Made by a program: the position numbers and the translations under genes. This document shows positions 29,240-37,880 of a stretch of 64,000 nucleotides of DNA, one piece after another (positions within the stretch are counted from its first letter, which is position 1; every line of letters begins with the position of its first letter). The notes beneath the pieces are model-generated. The model had not been told where the DNA came from. It ran no database searches and was given only the letters and a program-made list of their open reading frames with translations. This DNA is from Mycobacterium lentiflavum (GTDB lineage Bacteria > Actinomycetota > Actinomycetes > Mycobacteriales > Mycobacteriaceae): positions 62,001-126,000 of the forward strand of contig NZ_CP092423.2 of the NCBI RefSeq assembly GCF_022374895.2, in the 5' to 3' direction.

Positions 29240-30900
29240 CCGGCGCTCAACAGCAGAGCGCCACCATTTCCCCGCGTACGCTGGCCGATGATCTGCGTAG
29301 CGCGGACAATCGCGATTGCCCCAGCCGCACAGACTCTTTGGGCGCTGCCCTGGCCGATGCCATCGGTGGACCGGTGGGCCGGCACGCGCTGATCGGCCGG
29401 GCCCGGCTGATGACGCCGGTGCGGGTGATGTTCGTGTTCGCTTTGGTGTTCCTGGCATTGGGCTGGTCGACGAAGGCGGCGTGCCTACAGAGTAGCGGCA
29501 GCGGAACCGGGGATCAGCGCGTGGCCAACTGGGACAACCAGCGCGCGTACTACGAGTTGTGCTACTCGGACACCGTGCCGCTGTACGGGGCGGAGTTGTT
29601 GAACCAGGGGAAGTTTCCGTACAAGTCGAGCTGGATCGAAACCGATTCCAGTGGTGCGCCGCAGACGCGGTATGACGGCAAGCCCGCGGTGCGCTACATG
29701 GAGTATCCGGTACTGACCGGGGTCTATCAGTACGTGTCGATGGCACTGGCCAAGACCTACACCGCGTTGAGCAAGCTCGCCCCGCTTCCCGTGATCGCCG
29801 AGGTGGTGGTGTTCTTCGACATCGCCGCACTAGGGCTGGCGCTGGCGTGGCTGGCGACCGTGTGGGCCACCGCGGGCCTGTCCGGTCGCCGCATCTGGGA
29901 TGCGGCGCTGGTGGCCGCCTCGCCGCTGCTGATCTTTCAGATCTTCACCAATTTCGATGCGCTGGCAACGGGATTCGCGATGAGCGGGCTGCTGGCCTGG
30001 GCGCGACGAAAACCCTTGCTGGCCGGTGTGCTGATCGGGTTAGGCGCCGCGGCCAAGCTGTATCCGCTGCTGTTCCTGGGCCCGATGCTGGTGCTGGCCG
30101 TGCGCACGGGCCGCGTTCGTGCGTTGGTTCGAACGGCGACGGCCACCATGGCGACCTGGGCATTGGTGAATCTGCCCGTGTTGGTGCTCTTTCCGCGCGG
30201 TTGGTCCGAGTTCTTCCGCCTCAACGCCCGCCGCGGTGACGACATGGACTCGGTGTACAACGTCGTCAAGTCCTTCACGGGCTGGCCCGGCTTCGATCCG
30301 AAGCTGGGCTTCTGGGAGCCGCCCACGATGCTCAACACCGTGGTCGCGGTGTCGTTCGTGGTATGTTGTGCCGCAATCACATTCGTCGCGCTCACCGCGC
30401 CGCAGCGACCACGCTTGGCGCAGCTGTTGTTCCTCGTCGTGGCCGCCTTCCTGTTGACCAACAAGGTGTGGAGCCCGCAATTCTCGCTGTGGCTGGTGCC
30501 GCTTGCGGTGCTGGCGTTGCCCCATCGGCGAGTGCTGCTCGCGTGGATGACGATCGACGCGGTGGTGTGGGTGCCGCGGATGTACTACCTGTACGGCAAC
30601 CCGAATCGTTCGCTGCCGGAGCAGTTCTTCACCACGACGGTACTGCTGCGCGACATCGCCGTTATTACGTTGTGCGCGTTGGTGATCCGTCAGATCTACC
30701 GGCCCCACGAGGATTTGGTGCGCTGGGACGGCCGCGTCGACGATCCGTCCGGCGGGCCGTTCGACCGTGCTCCCGATGCACCGCCCGGATGGTTGCCGGA
30801 CTGGCTGCGTCCGGCCCGGTCGAGGCGGCCGTCCGCACCGGTGCCCACGTTCGACACCGATACCGAACTCGAGACGACAACCGGCCAAAGGCAGGCGTGA
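29236..30900 (+). CDS. GT87-like integral membrane glycosyltransferase (Rv0051 homologue)
   Basis: A 554-residue polytopic membrane protein with about ten hydrophobic segments. A long first extracytoplasmic loop contains NWDNQRAYYELCYSDTVPLYGAELL and YMEYPVLTGVYQY. FTNFDALATGFAMSGLLAWARRKPLLAGVLIGLGAAAKLYPLLF is typical of GT87/DUF2029 polyprenyl-phosphate-mannose-dependent transferases. The specific role is unknown. The GTG at 29236 overlaps the ponA1 stop, so it may act with PonA1 in envelope assembly (inference from layout). Confidence 0.88.
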   Translation: MTGAQQQSATISPRTLADDLRSADNRDCPSRTDSLGAALADAIGGPVGRHALIGRARLMTPVRVMFVFALVFLALGWSTKAACLQSSGSGTGDQRVANWDNQRAYYELCYSDTVPLYGAELLNQGKFPYKSSWIETDSSGAPQTRYDGKPAVRYMEYPVLTGVYQYVSMALAKTYTALSKLAPLPVIAEVVVFFDIAALGLALAWLATVWATAGLSGRRIWDAALVAASPLLIFQIFTNFDALATGFAMSGLLAWARRKPLLAGVLIGLGAAAKLYPLLFLGPMLVLAVRTGRVRALVRTATATMATWALVNLPVLVLFPRGWSEFFRLNARRGDDMDSVYNVVKSFTGWPGFDPKLGFWEPPTMLNTVVAVSFVVCCAAITFVALTAPQRPRLAQLLFLVVAAFLLTNKVWSPQFSLWLVPLAVLALPHRRVLLAWMTIDAVVWVPRMYYLYGNPNRSLPEQFFTTTVLLRDIAVITLCALVIRQIYRPHEDLVRWDGRVDDPSGGPFDRAPDAPPGWLPDWLRPARSRRPSAPVPTFDTDTELETTTGQRQA

Positions 30901-31538
30901 TGCTGGTCGCGATCCCATTGTTCCCGCGCTTCACCGCGCTCGACGCTGTCGGGCCGTATGAAGTGTTGCAACGCATTCCGTCGATCGACGTGACGTTCGT
31001 CGGACACCGACGGGGTGAGGTGCGCACCGAGAACGGGATGCTCGGCGTCGCCTGCGACGCCAGCTTCGACGAAATCCGCGCGCCCGACGTGGTGGTGGTC
31101 CCCGGCGGCATCGCGACCCGCAAGCTGATTTACGACGAACCCATCCGCGACTGGCTGCAGACGGTACACCCGACCACGATGTTCACCACCTCGGTGTGTA
31201 CGGGCGCACTGTTGCTGGCTGCCGCCGGATTGCTGGACGGGCTCAGCGCCACCACCCATTGGCGCGCAGCCGATCTGCTCAACGAGCTGGGTGCACGCTA
31301 CGTGCCCGACCGGGTCGTCGAGCATCTACCGCAACGCATCATCACGGCCGCGGGGGTGTCCAGCGGCATCGATATGGCGTTGCGGTTGGCCGAGCTGCTC
31401 GTTGACCGAGAGGCGGCGCAGGCCGCGCAGCTGATGATCGAATACGACCCACAGCCGCCGTTCGACTCCGGCTCGCTGGCCAAGGCCGACGAGGCCACCA
31501 AGGCCCGGGCCGAGGAATATGGGCGAGCCCGGCAATAG
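30900..31538 (+). CDS. DJ-1/PfpI-family protein (Rv0052 homologue)
   Basis: A 212-residue protein of the DJ-1/PfpI (glutamine-amidotransferase-like) superfamily. The nucleophile elbow is TTSVCTGALLLAAAG, with Cys in the expected place, and PDVVVVPGGIATR precedes it. There is no AraC-type DNA-binding domain. The catalytic activity of this branch is unknown. The ATG at 30900 shares one base with the stop of the GT87-like gene; a GTG one codon upstream is possible. Last gene of the ponA1 run. Confidence 0.87.
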   Translation: MLVAIPLFPRFTALDAVGPYEVLQRIPSIDVTFVGHRRGEVRTENGMLGVACDASFDEIRAPDVVVVPGGIATRKLIYDEPIRDWLQTVHPTTMFTTSVCTGALLLAAAGLLDGLSATTHWRAADLLNELGARYVPDRVVEHLPQRIITAAGVSSGIDMALRLAELLVDREAAQAAQLMIEYDPQPPFDSGSLAKADEATKARAEEYGRARQ

Positions 31539-31732
31539 CGGGGTAACGGGAAAGACATAAGGCGTAGCGGCGGCCGGGCCGGTGCGACGGCGCCGCTGTT
31601 TCCTGCGGTCGCTGCCCGGATTTTTGGGGGCCGGCCGGTCGTCCGGTACCCTGGGGCGGTTGCCGACGCAGGCGACTCTCCTGCCACGGATCGACCGTGG
31701 CCGCTAAGACCAGAGGAGGTGGTGAGGTTTCC

Positions 31733-32023
31733 ATGCGTCCATACGAAATCATGGTCATTCTTGACCCCACACTTGACGAGCGCACTGTTGCTCCGTCCCT
31801 GGAGACGTTCCTGAACGTCGTCCGTAAAGACGGTGGATCCGTCGACAAGGTGGACATCTGGGGTAAGCGCCGGCTTGCCTACGAGATCGCCAAGCACGCC
31901 GAGGGCATCTACGTCGTCGTCGACCTGAAGGCGGAGCCGGCGACGGTGTCCGAGCTCGACCGTCAGCTCAGCCTCAACGAGTCGGTGTTGCGCACCAAGG
32001 TGATGCGCACCGACAAGCACTGA
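31733..32023 (+). CDS. rpsF: 30S ribosomal protein S6
   Basis: The 96-residue S6 protein binds S18 and 16S rRNA in the platform of the small subunit. [19 protein letters not shown] at the start and [25 protein letters not shown] in the middle are diagnostic. The frame is open upstream from 31697, but the ATG at 31733 has the normal S6 N-terminus and a strong AGGAGG about a dozen bases before it. First gene of the rpsF-ssb-rpsR-rplI operon. Confidence 0.97.
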   Translation: MRPYEIMVILDPTLDERTVAPSLETFLNVVRKDGGSVDKVDIWGKRRLAYEIAKHAEGIYVVVDLKAEPATVSELDRQLSLNESVLRTKVMRTDKH

Positions 32024-32138
32024 GACCGTTAGCGCGCATGCTGCCCGTCGTCGGCGGGTGTGCGTAGGCTCAGCGAGAACACGCTCATGACCGTCAACCG
32101 TCCCCAGGCGAGAGCCGGGACGGATCCAGGAGGACCCA

Positions 32139-32657
32139 GTGGCTGGTGACACGATCATCACCGTTGTCGGAAACCTGACTGCCGACCCTGAACTGCGGTT
32201 CACGCCGTCAGGGGCTGCCGTCGCGAACTTCACCGTGGCGTCGACACCGCGGACGTTCGACCGCCAGAGCGGGGAGTGGAAGGACGGCGAGGCGCTGTTC
32301 CTGCGATGCAACATCTGGCGCGAAGCTGCCGAGAACGTCGCGGAAAGCCTCACCCGTGGCTCACGGGTGATCGTCACCGGTCGGCTCAAGCAGCGTTCGT
32401 TCGAGACCCGCGAAGGTGAGAAGCGCACCGTCGTCGAGGTCGAGGTCGACGAAATCGGGCCCTCGCTGCGGTATGCCACCGCCAAGGTCAACAAGGCCAG
32501 CCGCAGTGGCGGCGGAGGCGGCGGTTTCGGTAGCGGCGGTGGATCCCGCCAATCGGCCCCCGCCCAGGCGGGCGGCGGTGCACCGGCGGACGACCCGTGG
32601 GGCAGTGCCCCGGCATCGGGTTCCTTCGCCGGCGGCGACGAAGAACCCCCGTTCTGA
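32139..32657 (+). CDS. ssb: Single-stranded DNA-binding protein
   Basis: The 172-residue SSB protects single-stranded DNA in replication and repair. The OB-fold starts [21 protein letters not shown] and contains [37 protein letters not shown] Gly-rich linker ([13 protein letters not shown]) leads to an acidic tail ending EEPPF, the tip that binds partner proteins. The GTG start is preceded by AGGAGG. It lies in the conserved operon between rpsF and rpsR. Confidence 0.97.
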   Translation: MAGDTIITVVGNLTADPELRFTPSGAAVANFTVASTPRTFDRQSGEWKDGEALFLRCNIWREAAENVAESLTRGSRVIVTGRLKQRSFETREGEKRTVVEVEVDEIGPSLRYATAKVNKASRSGGGGGGFGSGGGSRQSAPAQAGGGAPADDPWGSAPASGSFAGGDEEPPF

Positions 32658-32711
32658 CGTCAAACACCGGCAAACCACACAAGACCAGTAGCAAACGGAA
32701 AGTAAAAACAC

Positions 32712-32966
32712 ATGCCCAAGTCCACGAAACGGCGCCCGGCTCCCGAAAAGCCGATCAAGACGCGTAAGTGCGTCTTTTGCTCGAAGAAGGGGCAATCGAT
32801 CGACTACAAGGACACGACACTGCTGCGCACCTACATCAGTGAGCGCGGCAAAATCCGGGCCCGCCGGGTCACCGGTAACTGCGTGCAGCACCAGCGCGAC
32901 ATTGCCATCGCGGTGAAGAACGCCCGCGAGGTGGCTCTGCTGCCCTTCACTTCGTCGGCGCGATAG
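32712..32966 (+). CDS. rpsR: 30S ribosomal protein S18
   Basis: The 84-residue S18 pairs with S6 on the small subunit. It contains CVFCSKKG and a later CVQHQRD, so this is a zinc-type (C+) S18, unlike the cysteine-free paralogues mycobacteria express under zinc limitation. The core [25 protein letters not shown] is diagnostic. It follows ssb by 54 bases in the operon. Confidence 0.97.
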   Translation: MPKSTKRRPAPEKPIKTRKCVFCSKKGQSIDYKDTTLLRTYISERGKIRARRVTGNCVQHQRDIAIAVKNAREVALLPFTSSAR

Positions 32967-32997
32967 CCGCCGACGTCCAACCGAAAGTACGAAAACG

Positions 32998-33456
32998 ATG
33001 AAGCTGATTCTGACGGCCGACGTCGACCATCTCGGCACCGTTGGCGAGACTGTCGAGGTCAAGGACGGATACGGTCGTAACTTCCTGCTCCCGCGTGGCC
33101 TGGCGATCGTCGCCTCGCGCGGGGCGCAGAAGCAGGCCGACGACATCCGCCGGGCCCGTGAGACCAAGGCCGTGCGCGATCTCGGCCACGCCAACGAGAT
33201 CAAGACGGCGATCGAGGCGCTCGGCCCGGTCTCGCTGCCGGTGAAGACGGCCGCCGATTCGGGCAAGCTGTTCGGCTCGGTGACGGCCGCGGATGTCGCC
33301 GCAGCAATCAAGAAGGCCGGCGGCCCGAATCTCGACAAGCGCATTATTCGGTTGCCCAAGTCGCATATCAAGGCGGTCGGCACCCATTCGGTGGCGGTGC
33401 ATCTGCACCCCGAGATCAATGTCGACGTTGCGCTCAACGTCGTCGCGGATAGCTAA
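32998..33456 (+). CDS. rplI: 50S ribosomal protein L9
   Basis: The 152-residue L9 has the N-terminal domain [36 protein letters not shown], a connecting helix and the C-terminal RNA-binding domain ([25 protein letters not shown]). L9 sits at the base of the L1 stalk and supports reading-frame fidelity. It is the last gene of the operon; a hairpin with a short T-run follows 20 bases after the stop. Confidence 0.97.
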   Translation: MKLILTADVDHLGTVGETVEVKDGYGRNFLLPRGLAIVASRGAQKQADDIRRARETKAVRDLGHANEIKTAIEALGPVSLPVKTAADSGKLFGSVTAADVAAAIKKAGGPNLDKRIIRLPKSHIKAVGTHSVAVHLHPEINVDVALNVVADS

Positions 33457-33475
33457 CTCGCCACCGCTCGTTCAT

Positions 33476-33514
33476 ATCCGGCGGCTGTCGTTAATCGGCG
33501 GCCGCCGGATTTTG
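33476..33514 (+). terminator. Hairpin terminator after rplI
   Basis: ATCCGGCGGC (33476–33485) pairs perfectly with GCCGCCGGAT (33501–33510) around a 15-base loop and is followed by TTTTGT. Its position directly after the last gene of the ribosomal operon supports a termination role. The T-run is short, as is common in mycobacteria. Confidence 0.75.
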
Positions 33515-33936
33515 TCGTGTCAGCGGAACGCCTCCAGGCGCCCCTGTGGATGGTCGTGCTGGCGAACTATTTGGGTGACGTCGCCTAGTGGACCCCTTAA
33601 CCCCCTCGTAACGCGGCGAAAATACGGCCGAAAGCCAACACGCCCGGCGCAGTAACCTGCGGCGACACGCCGAAGAGATTCTTCTCCACACGAATTAACC
33701 GCCTCTGTACGACCCTTATCTGCAGGGATGTCGCTGCGCCGCGATTTGTTCCACAGGTTCTCCACACCCCACTCAACACAGGTGTCGATGGATATGCACA
33801 CACGATGCACAGCCTTATGAACAACGGCCCTTTCACCGGCGGGCCAGCAACGTTTACGGTCTTCCCGGCGCAAGGCTTTGCGGGCGCATGGAACCGGACT
33901 GGGAGTGCCCTGATCGACGTTGTTGAGTGTCGCCTA
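33515..33936. other. Intergenic region before dnaB with DnaA-box-like sites, no gene recognised
   Basis: No reading frame in these 422 bases looks like a known protein, and no Rv0057-like gene is visible. The region is less GC-rich than its flanks. TTCTCCACA occurs twice (33682–33690 and 33758–33766), one base different from the mycobacterial DnaA box TTGTCCACA; a related TTGTTCCACA lies at 33746–33755. Whether DnaA binds here is unknown. Confidence 0.45.
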
Positions 33937-33952
33937 TCGAATGTATGTTCGT
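33937..33952. promoter_or_regulatory. LexA (SOS) box-like site upstream of dnaB
   Basis: TCGAAT-GTAT-GTTCGT matches the mycobacterial SOS consensus TCGAAC-N4-GTTCGA at 10 of 12 fixed positions. It lies 31 bases before the dnaB start, where LexA could block transcription. I recall dnaB being listed in the M. tuberculosis LexA regulon, which would fit. Confidence 0.6.
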
Positions 33953-33982
33953 ATCATGGTTACCTGAGGGAGGTGTGAGTCC

Positions 33983-35359
33983 GTGGCTGTCGTAGATGAC
34001 CTGGCGCCCGGGATGGGCTCGCCGCCGCCCAGCGAGGAGTTCAGCCGGCAACCGCCGCAGGATCTGGCCGCCGAGCAGTCGGTGTTGGGCGGGATGCTGC
34101 TGAGCAAGGACGCCATCGCCGATGTGCTCGAGCGGGTGCGGCCCGGCGACTTCTATCGTCCCGCACACCAGAACGTCTACGACGCGATCCTGGACTTGTA
34201 CGGGCGCGGCGAGCCCGCCGACGCCGTGACCGTGGCCGCCGAACTGGACCGCCGCGGAATGCTGCGCAGGATCGGCGGAGCGCCCTATCTGCACACCCTG
34301 ATATCGACGGTGCCGACCGCCGCCAACGCCGGGTACTACGCCGACATCGTGGCCGAGAAGGCGCTGCTGCGCCGGCTTGTGGAGGCCGGAACGCGGGTCG
34401 TGCAGTACGGCTACGCCGGTGCCGAGGGCGCCGATGTCGCCGAGGTGGTGGACCGGGCCCAGGCGGAGATCTATGACGTTGCCGAGCGGCGAACCTCGGA
34501 GGATTTCGTTCCGCTCGAGGATCTGCTGCAGCCGACGATGGACGAGATCGACGCCATCGCCTCGAACGGTGGGGTAGCGCGCGGCGTGCCGACCGGTTTC
34601 ACCGAACTCGACGAGGTGACCAACGGTCTGCACGCCGGGCAGATGATCATCGTGGCGGCTCGTCCTGGGGTGGGTAAAAGCACGCTGGGTCTGGATTTTT
34701 TGCGGTCGTGTTCGATCAAGCATCGAATGGCCAGCGTCATCTTCTCGCTGGAAATGAGTAAGTCCGAGATCGTGATGCGGCTGTTGTCGGCGGAAGCGAA
34801 AATCAAGCTCGCCGACATGCGTTCGGGGCGGATGAACGACGACGACTGGACGCGGCTGGCGCGGCGGATGAGCGAAATCAGTGAGGCGCCACTGTATATC
34901 GACGACTCCCCGAACCTGACCATGATGGAGATCCGGGCCAAGGCGCGCCGGCTCAAGCAGAAGGCCGACCTGCGTCTGGTCGTCGTCGACTATCTGCAGC
35001 TGATGTCGTCGGGCAAGAAGGTCGAGTCGCGGCAGCTCGAGGTTTCCGAATTCTCAAGGCATCTCAAGCTGCTGGCTAAGGAGCTCGAGGTTCCCGTCGT
35101 CGCGATCAGTCAGCTGAACCGCGGTCCCGAGCAGCGCACCGACAAGAAGCCGATGCTGTCGGACCTTCGTGAGTCGGGATCGCTGGAGCAGGATGCCGAC
35201 ATGGTCATCCTGCTGAACCGGCCGGATGCCTTCGAGCGTGACGATCCGCGCGGGGGAGAGGCCGATTTCATTCTGGCCAAGCACCGCAACGGGCCGACGA
35301 AGACGGTCACCGTCGCCCACCAGCTGCACCTGTCGCGCTTCGCCAACATGGCCCGGTAG
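33983..35359 (+). CDS. dnaB: Replicative DNA helicase DnaB, intein-free
   Basis: This 458-residue hexameric helicase unwinds DNA at the replication fork. The N-terminal DnaB domain begins around QPPQDLAAEQSVLGGMLLSKDAI. The RecA-like domain has Walker A ARPGVGKST at about 226–234, then FSLEMSK, LVVVDYLQLM (Walker B) and AISQLNRGPEQR. The M. tuberculosis orthologue is nearly twice as long because of an intein; here the motor domain is uninterrupted. The GTG start is preceded by GAGGGAGGTG. Confidence 0.97.
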   Translation: MAVVDDLAPGMGSPPPSEEFSRQPPQDLAAEQSVLGGMLLSKDAIADVLERVRPGDFYRPAHQNVYDAILDLYGRGEPADAVTVAAELDRRGMLRRIGGAPYLHTLISTVPTAANAGYYADIVAEKALLRRLVEAGTRVVQYGYAGAEGADVAEVVDRAQAEIYDVAERRTSEDFVPLEDLLQPTMDEIDAIASNGGVARGVPTGFTELDEVTNGLHAGQMIIVAARPGVGKSTLGLDFLRSCSIKHRMASVIFSLEMSKSEIVMRLLSAEAKIKLADMRSGRMNDDDWTRLARRMSEISEAPLYIDDSPNLTMMEIRAKARRLKQKADLRLVVVDYLQLMSSGKKVESRQLEVSEFSRHLKLLAKELEVPVVAISQLNRGPEQRTDKKPMLSDLRESGSLEQDADMVILLNRPDAFERDDPRGGEADFILAKHRNGPTKTVTVAHQLHLSRFANMAR

Positions 35360-35495
35360 GAGTCGCTCCGCTGCAGCCGCCCAGCGCCCGCGCGGCCCTG
35401 CATCTCCGGTGGATTCAGGCCGTGTGGGGTTGATCCCGTGTGGCGCAGACTTGGGTTGTCATCGGGCGGCGACGAGGCGCCGAGGTGTTTCGGTC

Positions 35496-36179
35496 CTATT
35501 TTGAAGGGGGCCGTGTCCCAGGGGTGGGGGGAGTTTTAGGTGCTCGACGTCCGGGGGCGGCCGCTGCCGGCAATTCCAGCGAACGCCTTAAGTATTGGGT
35601 GAGTTCGAGTGCCACATCGTCAGCGGGCCTGTCGAATTCGCTATTGACCCAGTCGGTTAACCAAACTTGCAGTGCTGACACCACGAGGCCCGCTAACAGC
35701 GATGGCCGCATGGGGGGAACTCCTTCGGATTCGACTGCGTCGTGCGCCAGCGCGACCATTGTGTCGATGCCGGTACGCCAGGCGTCGCGCTGGTTGCCGC
35801 GGCCCCAATTGTGGCCGCCTGTGGCCCAGCTCAATCCTTCGCTGACGTGAATGCGCAAGTAGTTGGGATGTTCGGCGAAGTAGGTGACGAGCGCATGAAG
35901 CGATGCGAACAGTCGTTGGACCGGCGAAGTGCAATCAGCTATGGCTTGTTGTCCTGCGGAAATGAATTCTTCGACGCGCTGCTGATTGAGGACGTCCCAT
36001 ATTTCGTCCTTGCCGGCGAAGTGTTTGTACAGCGTCGCCAGGGATACATCGGCGGTGCGCGCGATGTTTGCGACCTTGGTCTTTTCGAACCCGGCCCTGG
36101 CGAACTCGTACTCAGCGGCTGAAATGATCTGCATCCGATACATTTGCCGGCGGGTTTCGTGAATGCTGGGGACGTTCAC
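35496..36179 (-). CDS. TetR-family transcriptional regulator
   Basis: A 227-residue regulator. The helix-turn-helix is KVANIARTADVSLATLYKHFAGKDEI (about residues 35–60). The C-terminal ligand domain is not assignable, and the last ~25 residues are Pro/Arg-rich. It lies downstream of and convergent with dnaB; the nearest gene on its 5' side is a decayed small membrane gene on the same strand. Targets unknown. Confidence 0.9.
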   Translation of the reverse strand: MNVPSIHETRRQMYRMQIISAAEYEFARAGFEKTKVANIARTADVSLATLYKHFAGKDEIWDVLNQQRVEEFISAGQQAIADCTSPVQRLFASLHALVTYFAEHPNYLRIHVSEGLSWATGGHNWGRGNQRDAWRTGIDTMVALAHDAVESEGVPPMRPSLLAGLVVSALQVWLTDWVNSEFDRPADDVALELTQYLRRSLELPAAAAPGRRAPKTPPTPGTRPPSK

Positions 36180-36358
36180 CGGTATCGAGTCACTGTGCCA
36201 TACCGTCCTTCGGGCCTGGGTACTGACTGCTCGAGCATAATTGACCCGTCAGAGAGTTCCTGTGACCACCGGCGATGGGCCTGACGTGCGTTGCTGAGAC
36301 TTGCCGTCACGTTCTATTTGTCCCACTTCTGGCCCGCGTGTGTCATCTTGGCACGCCC

Positions 36359-36651
36359 TTACCAGCCGAACACGATGAGAACGGTGGGCATCAGCGCGGC
36401 ACCGAATATCGAGATCACGACCGTGCACACGATTGCCAGGACAACGAGACCCCTTGTATGGCGCGGTATCTCGATGAGATACGAGGGTTGAGCGTCGACT
36501 TGCGCTTGTGTGAGAGAAGTGTCGGCGGGTCACCTAACCGAGTGGCCAGCCAGTAGGCTGCGGCGATCAGGGCGCTTAGGGTGAGTGGGATCACGACCGC
36601 AATAACGAGGGCGTCTCCCCGAAACCCGTTTCCCCCATGACTGGTATCCAC
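36359..36651 (-). pseudogene. Small membrane protein gene, apparently frameshifted
   Basis: One minus-strand frame encodes GDALVIAVVIPLTLSALIAAAYWLATRLGD, a convincing transmembrane helix, and then turns into unlikely sequence. A different frame directly downstream reads AQPSYLIEIPRHTRG followed by a second helix (LVVLAIVCTVVISIFGAALMPTVLIVF) and a stop at 36359. Joining the two near 36530 would give a roughly 100-residue two-helix protein. A single indel, or a sequencing error, would explain this. The family is unknown; the GTG start at 36651 is a guess. Confidence 0.5.
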
Positions 36652-37062
36652 TGCTTCTGGGCGGGGACGGCCCGAGTGCCGTCCGTATCCGTGCTGCAAC
36701 GCCTGAGTGACGTTGATGGTGATGAAGAATGTGAAAAGTGCTGGCCCGGAACGCATAAAGGCGACGATCGCTTCGCGCCTTTTGGGTAGACGCGACTGAT
36801 CCGGTGTCCGCGCCGTGCCGCGGCTTCGGTGCTGGGCACAGGTATCGGGGTTGGTGTCTGTGGGCGCTGATGCAATACGTCCGGTTGTCACGCGCCCGAA
36901 CCGGCCGGCGTCACTGATCACGGTCAAACGCTTCTTCGGATGTTCGTTAGGCATGGCGACCACGCGCGTTGTGTTGCGAATTCGCGGGGTGCTTGCTTGG
37001 ATCGAGTCGGCCTGGTGCTTCTTGGGAGGATTAGCACGCTTGAGCCCCGTCTTGTTGGTGGT
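36652..37062. other. Intergenic stretch, no gene recognised
   Basis: These 411 bases lie between a decayed membrane gene and a hotdog-fold gene, both on the minus strand. The minus frame upstream of the membrane gene is open but Arg/Thr-rich and looks non-coding. I see no repeat or clear regulatory site. Confidence 0.4.
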
Positions 37063-37671
37063 TCATCGTTGGTGGGTTCGCAAGGCGATCATGAGGGCGG
37101 TTGCTTTGGCCAGTGTTGTTGCGTCGTTGGAGCGGGTCAGCTCGGCGCTGAGGAAGGTCTTGCGTCCTTCGATGACGTCGATTCGGGCGGTGACCTGCAG
37201 TGGGGTGTCGGTCAAGACGTAATCGGTGTAGTCGACGTGGAGGTAGGCGGTGCGGCTGATCGGGCGGCCGGCGGCGTCGATGGTGAGGGCGAAGTGCCAG
37301 TCGAAAAGTAGCGGTAGCGCGCCACCGAGGACGACGTCATGGGCGCCATGGTAGAAACGGCCGAACTTACCCTGCAGGACAACACCTTTGGCGCTAGTGG
37401 TGTGGATGGTGAACGCTGGTATCAGTGGGTTCCCAAAGCCGGGTAGTGCGGCATCGCGACCGGCTGGGGCCTGTGTTTCAGGTGCCCGATTCTGGGTCAG
37501 GATTGTCGTGAGTCGGCGCAGTTGAGTTGCCGCCGCTCTCCACACGGCCGCGTCGGGGTTCGCCGACTGCGTGGCGTCTTGTAGTTCCCGCAGGTTCTGG
37601 ATGTACTCCACGAATTCAGGGCTGGCAGCCTCGGGTCGATACTGTGAGAAGTCAAAGGCGGGTGATGTCAT
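37063..37671 (-). CDS. Hotdog-fold thioesterase (PaaI-like)
   Basis: A 202-residue protein with an N-terminal helical extension and a hotdog domain from about residue 85. FHIT-like segment GRFYHGAHDVVLGGALPLLFDWHFAL matches the hotdog central helix, where GG.. and Asp occupy the usual places, and AYLHVDYTDYVLTDTPLQVTARID fits the second half. A likely acyl-CoA thioesterase; substrate unknown. It lies 209 bases downstream of the emopamil-binding-like gene on the same strand and might be cotranscribed. Confidence 0.78.
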   Translation of the reverse strand: MTSPAFDFSQYRPEAASPEFVEYIQNLRELQDATQSANPDAAVWRAAATQLRRLTTILTQNRAPETQAPAGRDAALPGFGNPLIPAFTIHTTSAKGVVLQGKFGRFYHGAHDVVLGGALPLLFDWHFALTIDAAGRPISRTAYLHVDYTDYVLTDTPLQVTARIDVIEGRKTFLSAELTRSNDATTLAKATALMIALRTHQR

Positions 37672-37880
37672 CGTGTCCGTTCGCGGCTATGCGGCGCCAG
37701 GGTCCTTTTGATTGGCGGATGTCGCTGACCGTCGGCGCAGCGACACTGAAAGTCCATGTGTCTTGGGCGCTTTCGGCATCGTTGCAACGGCTGTGTGTGG
37801 GCCGCCGGGTGTGCCCAGCGCTTGGGTGCATTGGCTGATCTGATCTTCGCCAACGCACCCAAGCCCGGCGTGGCGGTTGC

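Noticed and set aside
33597..33836. Short minus-strand frame in the rplI–dnaB gap as an Rv0057 counterpart
   Set aside because: The sequence does not resemble a protein I know and lacks a ribosome site; left as non-coding.
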